Shown here one piece after another: positions 45,401-52,421 of a DNA stretch of 64,000 nucleotides. The stretch comes from JAQXGO01 sp045592445 (GTDB lineage Bacteria > Bacillota > Clostridia > UMGS1883 > UMGS1540): contig JAZNUV010000040.1 in NCBI GenBank assembly GCA_045592445.1, positions 1 through 64,000 of the forward strand, written 5' to 3'. A model generated the notes under the pieces. It made no database searches, was not told the DNA's origin, and was given only the letters and a program-made list of their open reading frames with translations. Numbering within the stretch: the stretch's first letter is position 1; each line of letters opens with the position of its first letter. Made by a program: the position numbers and the translations under genes.

Positions 45401-46674
45401 TGTATACGGCACCCGAAATGGTTAAACAACAAATACTCTATCATGCAGCCTATCAATTTCAGGAAGGCGATGTGTTTCATTGGTGGCATCACGACGAACG
45501 AGGTGTTCGCACAAGATTTACGGATGACAGATTATGGCTTCCTTATACACTCTGTCGCTATCTCGAGGTGACAGAGGATGAAAGTATCTTGGATGCCCCT
45601 GTTTCCTTTATAATAGAGCCGCCTTTAGAACCCCACGAGGAAGAACGCTATACGTTTGTAAAAGAAAGAACTGCACCCCATCCCCTATATGAGCATGCTG
45701 TAAGAGCAATTGAAATTTCTCTTTCAAAAGGACAACACGGCTTACCGCTTATGGGTGGCGGAGATTGGAATGACGGCATGAACGCTGTCGGCATACGCGG
45801 TGAAGGAGAAAGTGTTTGGCTAGGTTGGTTTTTAAAACACGTACTTGAACTTTTTATTCCAATCGCCGAAAAACGTGGTGATATTGAACGTGCCAAAAGG
45901 TACAAACACGAAATGCATTTACTCTTAGAAGCGCTTGAAGCAACCTGGGATAATACACATTATGCACGTGCATATTTTGACAGCGGCGCACCTCTCGGCA
46001 CCTCCGACTCTACGGAATGTTCGATTGATGCCATCAGTCAGGCATGGGCAGTCATTGCAGGCGGCGGGCGTGTCTCCAGACAAAAAACTGCAATGGATAC
46101 TCTTTACAGCACGCTTGTAGACCGTGAGAAAGGAATTATACGGCTTCTTGCTCCACCCTTTCAAAACAGCAAAGAAAGCCCCGGCTACATTCAAAGCTAT
46201 CCTGCCGGCATACGAGAAAATGGCGGTCAATATACGCATGGGGCAATATGGGTTGCCATAGCATTTGCAATGCTTGGAAATCCTGCTCGGGCTTTGGAAT
46301 TGTTTCGAATGTTAAATCCTGTTTTAAGGTCGGAAACCCGTGTAAGTGCAAATATATATAAAGCTGAGCCTTATGTAATGACAGCGGATATCTACACGGC
46401 AAGAGATCATGTCGGACGCGGTGGCTGGAGTTGGTATACGGGTGCCGCGTCATGGATGTATCAGCTTGGCATACAATATATACTTGGCTTTAAAAAACAG
46501 GGAAATATTGTTTCCTTTAAACCTTGCCTCCCTCCTGAAAAATTAGGGTTTACGCTTCGATATCGTTACAAATCTTCTATGTATATTTTCCACGTGCACG
46601 GCAATTCCGAAGATCCCATTGTACTTTCGGATGATGGAAAAACACATGAAATTACAATTGGTAAAAAAGAATAA
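39433..46674 (+). CDS. giant cyclic beta-glucan synthase-like protein (GT84-like plus GH94)
   Basis: About 2413 residues, membrane-embedded. By position: N-terminal helical region (1-240), two membrane helices (241-290), a GT2/GT84-like glucosyltransferase (about 310-600; LTLDDDT at 442-447 and RQHRWIRGDW at 585-594), further membrane segments (about 632-670 and 739-793), a glycoamylase-like domain (about 816-1230), two GH94 N-terminal-type beta-sandwich modules (starting about 1247 and 1686) and a GH94 phosphorylase domain (about 1940-2380) with GGGDWNDGMN at 2108-2117, the catalytic acid motif. This is the NdvB/ChvB order, so cyclic or linear beta-1,2-glucan synthesis is likely (inference). 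TGGGAGG precedes the ATG at 39433. Spore-coat genes follow. Confidence 0.93.
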   Translation: MRQSIKKSFFQIKKTYLSLKTENKTMKSGSDAEWLSDNFYIFEQEYLAVKTIHPKGLNAKKAVQTMSRFIESFFAKHDYLLEESSLKSALDEAQKTSYFSSCALRMLPYCIRKALLTRAAVLCRTPQKDGLFKNIIFSFLALRNINMEKIFASHSVVDSIFSTDLIYEEMTENTKETYRKIITNLALKSKKSEHDVANAVVSLTKKKKGSAAHVGFFLIGNGRDELQDVLHLKRQKKINKSLIYILSVLSLTLLTGLSLFYITRQILWTLLSLIPISEIIVTLLQYVVLKSTPVRELPAIKSENCVSEPVLIVYPTLLSSAKKAEEMAKKLETAYLANCNHNLHFAILGDFKDANEKNEDTAIPNAASNAIRNLNAQYGDRFYFLHRSQVYSKAQKKWMGWERKRGALSDLNNFLRGEYTFEYTEGRIQNLQNLQNINYVLTLDDDTLLPPDSVTRLLGIALHPLNKPIIQNGIVTNGYGIIQPRICVRIESAWKTLFSRIFAGQGGIDTYHTSVSEFYMDLFGETVFTGKGLYHVDTFRKCMSIPPDTVLSHDLLEGNYVRCALASDVQVFDGFPHRFPAYVIRQHRWIRGDWQIMPWLFKFVRTENGDKVKNPLSVLSKWKIFENLRRSVTPIFQLILILFGNPLSVLTAFASLLFPMLLYCIDAILQKSFLYMGEKIYTFLIYGFRGILYQFTLSVAFLAQNAYYAFHAVVTGIYRTITHKKTLEWVTAADADTNGIFTLASSCIFMLPSVVIGLICLLLVLNGFFESGIKLILGIVFIIAPVLLYITGQESETKTPVLSKKREMLLRETAKHTWNFFRDYMTEEDHFLPPDNIQIKPYKGIAHRTSPTNIGFGMIACLCAYHLSFITAQELETRLTRTIDTIESLDKWKGHLYNWYDTKTLSPLSPRYISTVDSGNFVCYLIVVMMGISSIFDKSHPLIKRLQRLIENTNFIPLYNAKKNLFAIGFSVDENKLSSAYYDFLASEARQASFIAIALGQIPAKHWFSLGRGLTASDGYKGLMSWSGTMFEYFMPLLIMRTYRGTLLDETYRFALNCQKRYGRRRRIPWGVSESGFFGFDSDGSYQYKAFGVPSLGLVRQTDDDVVIAPYATLLALMIDPRTALQNMSLLKKAGVYGEYGFYEAVDYTPSRMHGNMRRGIVKSYMAHHAGMSLAAITNVLADNILQQYFHAYPKVHAYEPFLKERIPLRTQVMQARNERVLPVRSRYKAQNTCVRSFMRSDTLPRPITFLSNGSYHLLIDSSGFGYSSLDTVQFNKFYPARGGGESVYVVNPTTHDVWDGYGERCTFSGHAAEYFGSHGNIETVLSVTVCPDDNCASRRITIINKSGKRRVFEVYYYTDICLTVPSAALAHNTFSNLFVTTKMEADVLYAERRQRSNNEKTFIGFLTAYTEGNSIGEIQFDTDRLSFCGREGISPMTFEGTDILAGRQGIVLDPCFAVKLRISIESGESGSVTFLSGMAETHEKAASITKKYKKNPINFKEAAALYVKNNLPVNFKESEEIDIMHIAGYMLYGNNPDLSLYREKNTKMRNTLWKMGISGDYPILTVKISKEENAEILSTLVKAQKYWLYNGFRTDLVVFCDEPGGYTMPIYQMASKMKNTGIFILKRCDVDAGDINFLYAVSSVYIDSEKNGIKNIPPYPAIPQKRLPLKENHHDKKPDIPPLVYMNGYGGFHKENSEYVIIQTKGGSTPMPWVHVIANPSFGFIAGESGGGNTWCDNSHAFRISPWYNDAVLDPMGERLFLFDENDIWSPMAGTFREEGHFMTRYGFGYAVYTRITRDLFHEATLFTPPTGKKKIICLHIRNEGKSTRRFHVQYEFVPVLGVIEKADDIKIKVEKNCVYAENAMTNPNLSVYLSGGDDSICNGDGHLVRAKKEIELKPNETAEVVFVLGADNTPIVNAETALSETKAWWKNLLSGISVETDTVADDLLLSGWLLYQTVACRLFAKSAFYQSGGATGFRDQLQDALALLYTAPEMVKQQILYHAAYQFQEGDVFHWWHHDERGVRTRFTDDRLWLPYTLCRYLEVTEDESILDAPVSFIIEPPLEPHEEERYTFVKERTAPHPLYEHAVRAIEISLSKGQHGLPLMGGGDWNDGMNAVGIRGEGESVWLGWFLKHVLELFIPIAEKRGDIERAKRYKHEMHLLLEALEATWDNTHYARAYFDSGAPLGTSDSTECSIDAISQAWAVIAGGGRVSRQKTAMDTLYSTLVDREKGIIRLLAPPFQNSKESPGYIQSYPAGIRENGGQYTHGAIWVAIAFAMLGNPARALELFRMLNPVLRSETRVSANIYKAEPYVMTADIYTARDHVGRGGWSWYTGAASWMYQLGIQYILGFKKQGNIVSFKPCLPPEKLGFTLRYRYKSSMYIFHVHGNSEDPIVLSDDGKTHEITIGKKE
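40721..40738 (+). repeat. in-frame tandem repeat of a 9-mer inside the GT domain
   Basis: ATCTCCAAA occurs twice in direct succession (40721-40729, 40730-40738), encoding a repeated Leu-Gln-Asn triplet just before the LTLDDDT motif of the glucosyltransferase. It could expand or contract by slippage without breaking the frame. Confidence 0.75.
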
Positions 46675-46760
46675 AAAAATTTTTTATACCGGGCATGTTT
46701 TTTTGAAAAAAGTAAATACTGATATTGTATTATCAATTTTAAATGGGAGGATGTGTGAAA

Positions 46761-46943
46761 ATGACACCAAAAGAACTTCTTTATCTCGAAGATTCCCTCG
46801 GCATGGAAGAGCAACTTCAAACCAAATGCAACGATTACGCTTCCAAAATCCAGGACGAGTCCTTAAAAAACACATTAACACAGCTTGCATCTCAGCATCA
46901 GCAACACTATAATTGTCTTTTATCACAACTAAAATCTAATTAA
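46761..46943 (+). CDS. small spore coat-type protein (CotF partner)
   Basis: A 60-residue all-helical protein beginning MTPKELLYLEDSLGMEEQL, with a second helix ending LASQHQQHYNCLLSQL. It resembles the short first member of the CotF-type coat protein pair that recurs in Clostridia. GGGAGG is 11 bases upstream of the ATG at 46761; a GTG two codons earlier is also possible. The next gene begins 16 bases later. A spore-coat role is inferred from family and pairing; no sporulation promoter could be confirmed upstream. Confidence 0.78.
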   Translation: MTPKELLYLEDSLGMEEQLQTKCNDYASKIQDESLKNTLTQLASQHQQHYNCLLSQLKSN

Positions 46944-46959
46944 AGAAAGGGTGATTTTT

Positions 46960-47220
46960 ATGGCAGCAAAGCAAAATATGACGGACCGCGAGTATATGGA
47001 TGATATACTTTTAACCTCCAAAACACTTTCTAATCTTTATCACTACGCAGTGCAGGAATCGCCCACGGATAAACTGCATTATGAGTTTAAAAACATTTTA
47101 AATCAATCACTTGAAATGCAGCATAATATTTATTCGGTGATGACAGATAAGGGTTGGTATCAAACCACACAGGCACCCGAGCAGCAAATCAATCAGGTTA
47201 TTACGAAATTTTCAAACTAA
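46960..47220 (+). CDS. CotF-family spore coat protein
   Basis: An 86-residue helical protein with the CotF domain pattern: MTDREYMDDILLTSKTL near the N terminus, then YHYAVQESPTDKL and a C-terminal MTDKGWYQTTQAPEQQI segment. The MTDKGWY region and the histidine-containing second helix are typical of the ferritin-like CotF fold. The ATG at 46960 has AAAGGGTGA upstream; a GTG at 46951 overlaps that site. Ends before a GC-rich hairpin. Confidence 0.85.
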   Translation: MAAKQNMTDREYMDDILLTSKTLSNLYHYAVQESPTDKLHYEFKNILNQSLEMQHNIYSVMTDKGWYQTTQAPEQQINQVITKFSN

Positions 47221-47235
47221 CCATATGCAGAACAA

Positions 47236-47268
47236 AAGGCGGCAGAACAATTTATGTTCCGCCGCCTT
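47236..47268. terminator. terminator between the CotF genes and dedA
   Basis: 14-bp hairpin, arms 47236-47249 and 47255-47268. One position is a mismatch on the forward strand but a G-U wobble on the reverse strand, and TTTT follows on the reverse strand, so it primarily ends the leftward PiT-DedA transcript and may also end the CotF transcript. Confidence 0.75.
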
Positions 47269-47312
47269 ACCGTTTATTTAGCAAATCAATGACATGCATT
47301 CTCGCAAATCTG

Positions 47313-47921
47313 TTACTTGCGTCCTTTTTTCCTTTTTACAAAAAACCAAATCGCAACTATGATAACAACCAATAAAATGACTGCCTTTAAAATCCATTCA
47401 ATATATATCATTCCTTGTTCCCATGCTTCACCGCATAAGGAACCGGCGATCGATAAAATGGTATTCCAAACAGCGCTTCCCAAAAAAGTCAATATCAAAA
47501 AAGAACTAAGATTCATTTCTGATATACCGGCAGGAATAGAAATCAAACTCCGCACAATCGGAATACAACGACAAAGCAACACTGCTTTGTGCTCATATCT
47601 TACAAAAAAACGGTCCGCCTTTTCAATGTGTTCTGCATTTATATGCAATAATTTACCAACTTTCCCTGCACACAACTTTTTCAGCCGTTCTTTTTTGAGC
47701 GCCTTTCCTATGTAGTACAAAAGCAAAGCCCCGAAAAGAGACCCAACGCTGGCTGCAAACGCAACTCCAAACACATTCATATTCGTATGCGTTGTCATAA
47801 AGCCACCAAATACTAAAACAAGTTCTGACGGAATTGGCGGGAAAATGTTTTCAACGAAAATCAAAAGACCGATTCCCAAATATCCATATGTATTGATTAA
47901 CTCGATTAAAAAATCCTGCAT
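47313..47921 (-). CDS. DedA-family membrane protein
   Basis: A 202-residue membrane protein of the DedA/SNARE-associated family. It has FVENIFPPIPSELVLVFGGF near residue 22-41, the two-arginine motif LCRCIPIVRSLISIPAGISEM near 116-136, and about four to five hydrophobic segments. Family members act in membrane homeostasis, and some Firmicute members recycle undecaprenyl phosphate across the membrane. It lies 28 bases after the PhoU-like gene, so it is probably part of the phosphate transport operon. Confidence 0.88.
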   Translation of the reverse strand: MQDFLIELINTYGYLGIGLLIFVENIFPPIPSELVLVFGGFMTTHTNMNVFGVAFAASVGSLFGALLLYYIGKALKKERLKKLCAGKVGKLLHINAEHIEKADRFFVRYEHKAVLLCRCIPIVRSLISIPAGISEMNLSSFLILTFLGSAVWNTILSIAGSLCGEAWEQGMIYIEWILKAVILLVVIIVAIWFFVKRKKGRK

Positions 47922-47949
47922 GACTTTCTCCGCTATACGCTTACCTTTC

Positions 47950-48570
47950 TCAGGTGTTTTTCATAATAACACTTTCAATTATGTCCACTACGTCCTCGCA
48001 AGCATCCAGGCATAGCTCTAAATGCTCATAAATATCCGTCCATACAAAAAGTTCTCTATCGGATGCATTGGATACCGATAGCTCGCGAATGCCATCAACC
48101 AAAAGCTTATCGCCTTCACTTTCGCAGTTATTTACAGCTACAATTTTCTCTTTTATAGTTTGCGAATGCTTAAAGTTTTTAAACTCGGCAAGTACGCCAT
48201 CAAGTTCTTTTGCGCACTTTATAATGCTGTCAGCAAATAAAATAGCATCCTTACGAATATCCTGAATGTTAAACATATAAATGCGAAGCAATACATCTTC
48301 CAAATAGTCAACAACCGTATCCATCTGTTGCGCTAATGAAACAATATCCTCTCGTTCTATGGGTGTAATAAATTCATGCGCGAGCATAGCCGTCATTTCA
48401 TGTCTTGTGCAGTCAGCACGATGCTCAATTTCATGAAGTGTATCAAGCTTTTCTTGCAAGGAATTTGAATCAAATTCATGAAGGGCAGTATGTAAATACT
48501 CCGCACCCTCACAAATGATTTCTGAAACCTCTTTAAAATAGTTAAAATAGTCAAATCTCTTTTTAGCCAT
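47950..48570 (-). CDS. DUF47/PhoU-like phosphate transport regulator
   Basis: A 206-residue all-helical protein of the DUF47 (TIGR00153) family, distantly related to PhoU. ADCTRHEMTAMLAHEFITP followed by ERED is the metal-binding signature of the first bundle, and CESEGDKLL marks the second. These proteins are nearly always encoded with a PiT transporter and are thought to control its activity. It starts 25 bases after the PiT stop with an AAAGGAG site. Confidence 0.9.
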   Translation of the reverse strand: MAKKRFDYFNYFKEVSEIICEGAEYLHTALHEFDSNSLQEKLDTLHEIEHRADCTRHEMTAMLAHEFITPIEREDIVSLAQQMDTVVDYLEDVLLRIYMFNIQDIRKDAILFADSIIKCAKELDGVLAEFKNFKHSQTIKEKIVAVNNCESEGDKLLVDGIRELSVSNASDRELFVWTDIYEHLELCLDACEDVVDIIESVIMKNT

Positions 48571-48595
48571 GTTTATTTCTCCTTTATGTAAAAAT

Positions 48596-49648
48596 TTAGA
48601 ATATTATCAAGAATAATTTTACCATAAAATACGCCAAAAGACCGCAACCGGGAAATGTTAAGACCCACGTCATAACCATCTCCCCAACTATTTTCCAATT
48701 CACGGCAGAAGCACGTTTAGAAAATCCGACACCCATAATAGAAGAGGTTTTTGTATGCGTTGTGCTGACAGGAATACCGGTCAGGGATGCTAAAAGCAAA
48801 CAAAACGCTGCACTCGTGTCCGCTGCAAAGCCTTGATACGTCTTAAGCCGTACCATATCCATACCGACGGATTTTATAATTTTATATCCACCCATTGATG
48901 TGCCAAGTGCCATAACAATGGAGCAAACTGCCATCAGCCAAAGCGGGATATCAAACTCTGATGCGCCACTTTGCCCGCCGCTAAGTGCAGATCCAAGCAA
49001 AAATACACCCATAAACTTTTGCCCGTCCTGTGCACCATGCATAAAAGCCATTGCGGCACCACCGCAGTTTTGCGCAATACGAAAGCCTTTATTCGCTTTC
49101 ATTCTGTCACATCTCGAAAAAAGTTTTTCGACAACGCGAAGCATAACAAAACCAACCAAAAATCCCAAAATAGTGGACAAAACCAAACCATAAATTACCT
49201 TTATCCACTCACTGCCGCTAATGCCGTCAATACTGCCATGAATCGCAATCGCAGCGCCTGAAAGGCCGGCAATCAATGCATGACTCTCACTTGTCGGAAT
49301 TCCAAATTTCCACGCAGCTGTCGCCCATACAACAATCGCAAAAAGTGCAGCACAAAGCCCTGTTGTAGCCTCGGTTGGATTGCTCCCAAAATCCACCATT
49401 TTACTGATGGTTTCTGCAACCCGCCCGTTAATCATCGTCATAACAAACACACCGAGAAAATTAAATACAGCTGCCATAATAATAGCACTTCTTGGTTTTA
49501 TAGATCTTGTGGACACGCAAGTTGCAATCGCGTTTGGTGCATCGGTCCATCCATTTACAAGAATTACACCCAAAGTTAAAAGTGCGGTAATAATAGCAAG
49601 AGGGTTTCCTTTTACTGATTCAATATATTGTAAAATACCCGTTGTCAT
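48596..49648 (-). CDS. pit: PiT-family inorganic phosphate transporter
   Basis: A 350-residue membrane transporter with about ten hydrophobic segments. The two PiT signature repeats are visible: GWTDAPNAIATCVSTRSIKPRSA near residue 33-55 and the C-terminal GIPVSTTHTKTSSIMGVG near 290-307. It imports phosphate with protons or a cation. First gene of the PiT-PhoU-like-DedA transcript, divergent from a TetR gene. Confidence 0.94.
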   Translation of the reverse strand: MTTGILQYIESVKGNPLAIITALLTLGVILVNGWTDAPNAIATCVSTRSIKPRSAIIMAAVFNFLGVFVMTMINGRVAETISKMVDFGSNPTEATTGLCAALFAIVVWATAAWKFGIPTSESHALIAGLSGAAIAIHGSIDGISGSEWIKVIYGLVLSTILGFLVGFVMLRVVEKLFSRCDRMKANKGFRIAQNCGGAAMAFMHGAQDGQKFMGVFLLGSALSGGQSGASEFDIPLWLMAVCSIVMALGTSMGGYKIIKSVGMDMVRLKTYQGFAADTSAAFCLLLASLTGIPVSTTHTKTSSIMGVGFSKRASAVNWKIVGEMVMTWVLTFPGCGLLAYFMVKLFLIIF

Positions 49649-49734
49649 CCTCTCCTTTGTGAAAAAATATTTTTATGTAAAGTTGTTTCCAACATTATTA
49701 TAAAATAAAAATTTACATATAAATTTTCTTTTTG

Positions 49735-49763
49735 ATTTTATCATACAGGACAATATAAGTCAA
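49735..49763 (-). promoter_or_regulatory. promoter of the PiT operon
   Basis: Reverse strand TTGACT (49763-49758), 17-base spacer, TAAAAT (49740-49735). Transcript would carry an 85-90 nt AT-rich leader before the PiT ATG. Confidence 0.7.
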
Positions 49764-49795
49764 GAATTTTATATTGATTCCCGTGAAAATTATTC

Positions 49796-49824
49796 TTGTC
49801 AATATTTCTTTTATATGCTATACT
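49796..49824 (+). promoter_or_regulatory. promoter of the TetR-family gene
   Basis: TTGTCA (49796-49801), 17-base spacer, TATACT (49819-49824), about 36 bases upstream of the TetR ATG. It is spanned by a long inverted repeat, which should make it repressible. Confidence 0.8.
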
Positions 49825-49840
49825 GAAAAAGAAATATTGA
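49799..49840. promoter_or_regulatory. candidate TetR operator: 14-bp perfect inverted repeat
   Basis: TCAATATTTCTTTT (49799-49812) and AAAAGAAATATTGA (49827-49840) are exact inverted repeats separated by 14 bases. The centre falls on the -10 element of the TetR promoter, the left arm overlaps the -35 and the right arm covers the start site. This layout fits autorepression by a TetR dimer pair; the ligand is unknown. Confidence 0.65.
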
Positions 49841-49859
49841 TATTTGATGAGGTGCACTT

Positions 49860-50360
49860 ATGGCAAATGTAGAAATCACGAAATATGCTATGGCACATTC
49901 CATGCAACAGCTTATGGAAACGGTGCCTTTTTCAAAAATTAGCATATCCGATATTTGCCGTCAAATCGGCATGAGTCGTAAGAGTTTTTATTATCATTTT
50001 AAAGATAAATATGACATGATGATCTGGATTTTCAATACAGAATGTTTTTCCAAATGTGAAAGTAAAGCATCTTGGGATAAATTAGAATATATTTGCACCT
50101 ATCTTTATAAAAACCGCACCTTTTATGCAAAAGCGCTTTCTGTGGAAGGTCAAAATTCTCTAAGTGAATATTTTGCGCAAATTATGCTCCCGCATATGGC
50201 TTATATGAAGGAGGAAAACGATGGGAAAACTCCTACTGTTTTCGAGTTTTATAAAGATGCGCTCTTGTTGTCACTCCGAAAGTGGTTAACTATATATAAA
50301 GCGGTCACCCCTGAAGCATATGTACTTTTTTTAAAAGGTATTTTTTCCAATCTTTCATAA
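49860..50360 (+). CDS. TetR/AcrR-family transcriptional regulator
   Basis: A 166-residue regulator. The N-terminal helix-turn-helix (about 8-58) contains FSKISISDICRQIGMSRKSFYYHFKDKYDMM, the TetR recognition pattern. The C-terminal ligand/dimer domain (about 65-166) is short, of the DhaS-like kind. It is divergent from the PiT operon and its own promoter contains a perfect inverted repeat. Whether it also controls the PiT promoter, 60 bases away, is open. Confidence 0.88.
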   Translation: MANVEITKYAMAHSMQQLMETVPFSKISISDICRQIGMSRKSFYYHFKDKYDMMIWIFNTECFSKCESKASWDKLEYICTYLYKNRTFYAKALSVEGQNSLSEYFAQIMLPHMAYMKEENDGKTPTVFEFYKDALLLSLRKWLTIYKAVTPEAYVLFLKGIFSNLS

Positions 50361-50367
50361 GAAAAGG

Positions 50368-50396
50368 TTGACATTGCGATAAGAAAGCAATATAAT
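50368..50396 (+). promoter_or_regulatory. consensus sigma-A promoter of ddl-murI
   Basis: TTGACA (50368-50373), 17-base spacer, TATAAT (50391-50396): perfect consensus, 66 bases upstream of the ddl ATG and immediately after the TetR gene. Confidence 0.9.
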
Positions 50397-50462
50397 TATT
50401 GGATAGAAAGCATGATATTTTATTCTGTGCATAAAATAAATAAAAAACAGGAGCGATACACT

Positions 50463-51539
50463 ATGCAAAACAAGCTGACTCTTTGTGTTGTTTTCGGCGG
50501 CCAATCACCCGAGCATGATATTTCCTGCCGTTCTGTTGTATCTGTATTAGAACATCTGAATTCAGAAAAATACACTGTACATACAATTGGTATAACAAAA
50601 AGCGGTGCATGGTATTTATATACAGGCAGTCCCGAACATATTGCTGACGGCACCTGGTCCAAACGAAATGACGAGCTGAAAAAAGCTCTGATTTCCCCCG
50701 ATGCACAAGAAAAATCTATTTTGGTTTTAGAAGATCATCGTGTTGAAATGATTTATCCTGATGTGGTCTTCCCTGTTTTACATGGCGAACATGGTGAGGA
50801 TGGTACAATACAAGGTCTTTTGGAACTTGCAAATATGAAATATGTTGGCATGGGCGTCTTGTCCTCTGCAAACTGTATGGATAAAACTTTCACAAAAATT
50901 ATTCTGCAACATGCAGGTATCCCACAAGCCGCTTGGGTTACCGTCAACACCTGGGAAACAGATCGCTTTGAGGCATATATGGATAGAATTGAAAATGAAC
51001 TCGGCTATCCATGCTTTGTAAAACCTGCTACCACCGGTTCTTCTGTTGGTGTTGGTAAAGCACATTCCCGCCGCGAGCTCGCTGCACTTTTGGAGAATGC
51101 CGCGAGATATGCACGCAAAATTTTAGTTGAAGAAAATATCGACGGACGTGAAGTTGAATGTTCTATATTGGGTAATGAGAATCCGCTTGCTGCTGAAGTT
51201 GGCGAGATTCTTCCCACTGTTGAATTTTATGATTTTGATGCAAAATATAATGATACATCCACCAAGCTTGAAATCCCCGCGAATATCCCTGAGAATACGC
51301 GTGAAGAAATTCGGTCTTTAGCCATTCGTGCATTTCGGGCAATGGATGGCGCAGGTCTTTCTCGAATTGATTTCTTTATACGACATTCTGACGGTGCTAT
51401 TATTTTAAATGAAATTAATACCATGCCCGGTTTTACCAGTATCAGCATGTATCCAAAGCTTTGGCAGGCGGCAGGGCTTTCTTATGACGCGCTTTTGGAT
51501 AAACTGATAGAACTTGCGCTAATTAGCAAAAAACAGTAG
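50463..51539 (+). CDS. ddl: D-alanine--D-alanine ligase
   Basis: A 358-residue ATP-grasp ligase that makes the D-Ala-D-Ala dipeptide of peptidoglycan. VVFGGQSPEHDISCRS at the N terminus, HGEHGEDGTIQGLLEL near 105, PCFVKPATTGSSVGVGK (ATP-binding lysine) and the C-terminal LNEINTMPGFTSISMYP are all present. The Y in YVGMGVLSS-type and residue choices fit a D-Ala rather than D-lactate ligase, but that reading is tentative. ATG at 50463 follows CAGGAG; an upstream ATG at 50412 lacks a site. Confidence 0.95.
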   Translation: MQNKLTLCVVFGGQSPEHDISCRSVVSVLEHLNSEKYTVHTIGITKSGAWYLYTGSPEHIADGTWSKRNDELKKALISPDAQEKSILVLEDHRVEMIYPDVVFPVLHGEHGEDGTIQGLLELANMKYVGMGVLSSANCMDKTFTKIILQHAGIPQAAWVTVNTWETDRFEAYMDRIENELGYPCFVKPATTGSSVGVGKAHSRRELAALLENAARYARKILVEENIDGREVECSILGNENPLAAEVGEILPTVEFYDFDAKYNDTSTKLEIPANIPENTREEIRSLAIRAFRAMDGAGLSRIDFFIRHSDGAIILNEINTMPGFTSISMYPKLWQAAGLSYDALLDKLIELALISKKQ

Positions 51540-51554
51540 TTTGAGAGGTTTGAA

Positions 51555-52364
51555 ATGGATAACAGATGCATCGGAGTTTTTGATTCCGGTCTTGGCGGTT
51601 TGACTGCAGTCCGGGAAATCATGGAAGTACTTCCGCATGAAAATATTGTATATTTCGGTGATACAGGTCGTGTTCCTTATGGAACGCGCGGCAGAGATAC
51701 CATTATAAAGTATGCAGAGCAAGATATTCGTTTTTTAGAAAGCTTTCATGTAAAACAGATTGTTGTTGCTTGCGGTACAGTTAGCGCCGTTGCCTTACCC
51801 CAATTATACGGCAAAACAAACATACCGCTTATCGGTGTTGTAGACGCAACCGCTTGGGCTGCAGCGAATGCAACAAAGTCAAAGCGTATTGGTATTTTGG
51901 GTACTTCGGGCACAATAAAAAGCCATGCTTTTCAAAACGCTTTGCAAAACATAGATAAAGATATTGTAACTTATTCTAAATCATGCCCGCTTTTTGTCCC
52001 GCTTGTAGAAAATGGTCACACGAATTCAGAAGTTGCACGCCTGATTGCAAAAGAATATCTGCAAGAGATTTTGTCCTTTGATGTAGACACTTTGATTTTA
52101 GGATGCACGCATTATCCGCATTTGAAGGATGTAATCTCAGAAATCATGGGTAACGATGTCTCTCTTATTGACCCGGGCGTGGAGGTCGCAAAATATTTAA
52201 AACAAAAATTAGAAAAAGAAAATCTTTTATCCGATATATCATCAGAAGGTCAATATCGTTTCTATGTAAGTGATGACGTAAATGATTTTTCAAACCTTGG
52301 TTCTATCTTTTTGCGACGTAACATTTGTGGACAAATCAAAAAAATAGATATTGAAAAGTTTTAA
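51555..52364 (+). CDS. murI: glutamate racemase
   Basis: A 269-residue cofactor-independent racemase making D-glutamate for peptidoglycan. The N-terminal IGVFDSGLGGLTAVRE and GDTGRVPYGTR motifs are typical, and the two catalytic cysteines are C73 in VVACGTVSA and C184 in LGCTHYPHL. The first cysteine motif has ACGT in place of the more common ACNT. It follows ddl by 15 bases, pairing two wall-precursor enzymes. Confidence 0.95.
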   Translation: MDNRCIGVFDSGLGGLTAVREIMEVLPHENIVYFGDTGRVPYGTRGRDTIIKYAEQDIRFLESFHVKQIVVACGTVSAVALPQLYGKTNIPLIGVVDATAWAAANATKSKRIGILGTSGTIKSHAFQNALQNIDKDIVTYSKSCPLFVPLVENGHTNSEVARLIAKEYLQEILSFDVDTLILGCTHYPHLKDVISEIMGNDVSLIDPGVEVAKYLKQKLEKENLLSDISSEGQYRFYVSDDVNDFSNLGSIFLRRNICGQIKKIDIEKF

Positions 52365-52372
52365 TCATGATA

Positions 52373-52398
52373 GAAACCGCGACTTTTGTCGCGGTTTC
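52373..52398 (+). terminator. terminator of ddl-murI
   Basis: Perfect 11-bp GC-rich hairpin GAAACCGCGAC (52373-52383) / GTCGCGGTTTC (52388-52398), loop TTTT. The following sequence is T-rich but not a clean U-run. Confidence 0.7.
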
Positions 52399-52421
52399 AG
52401 ACATTTTCATATATAATCTTT

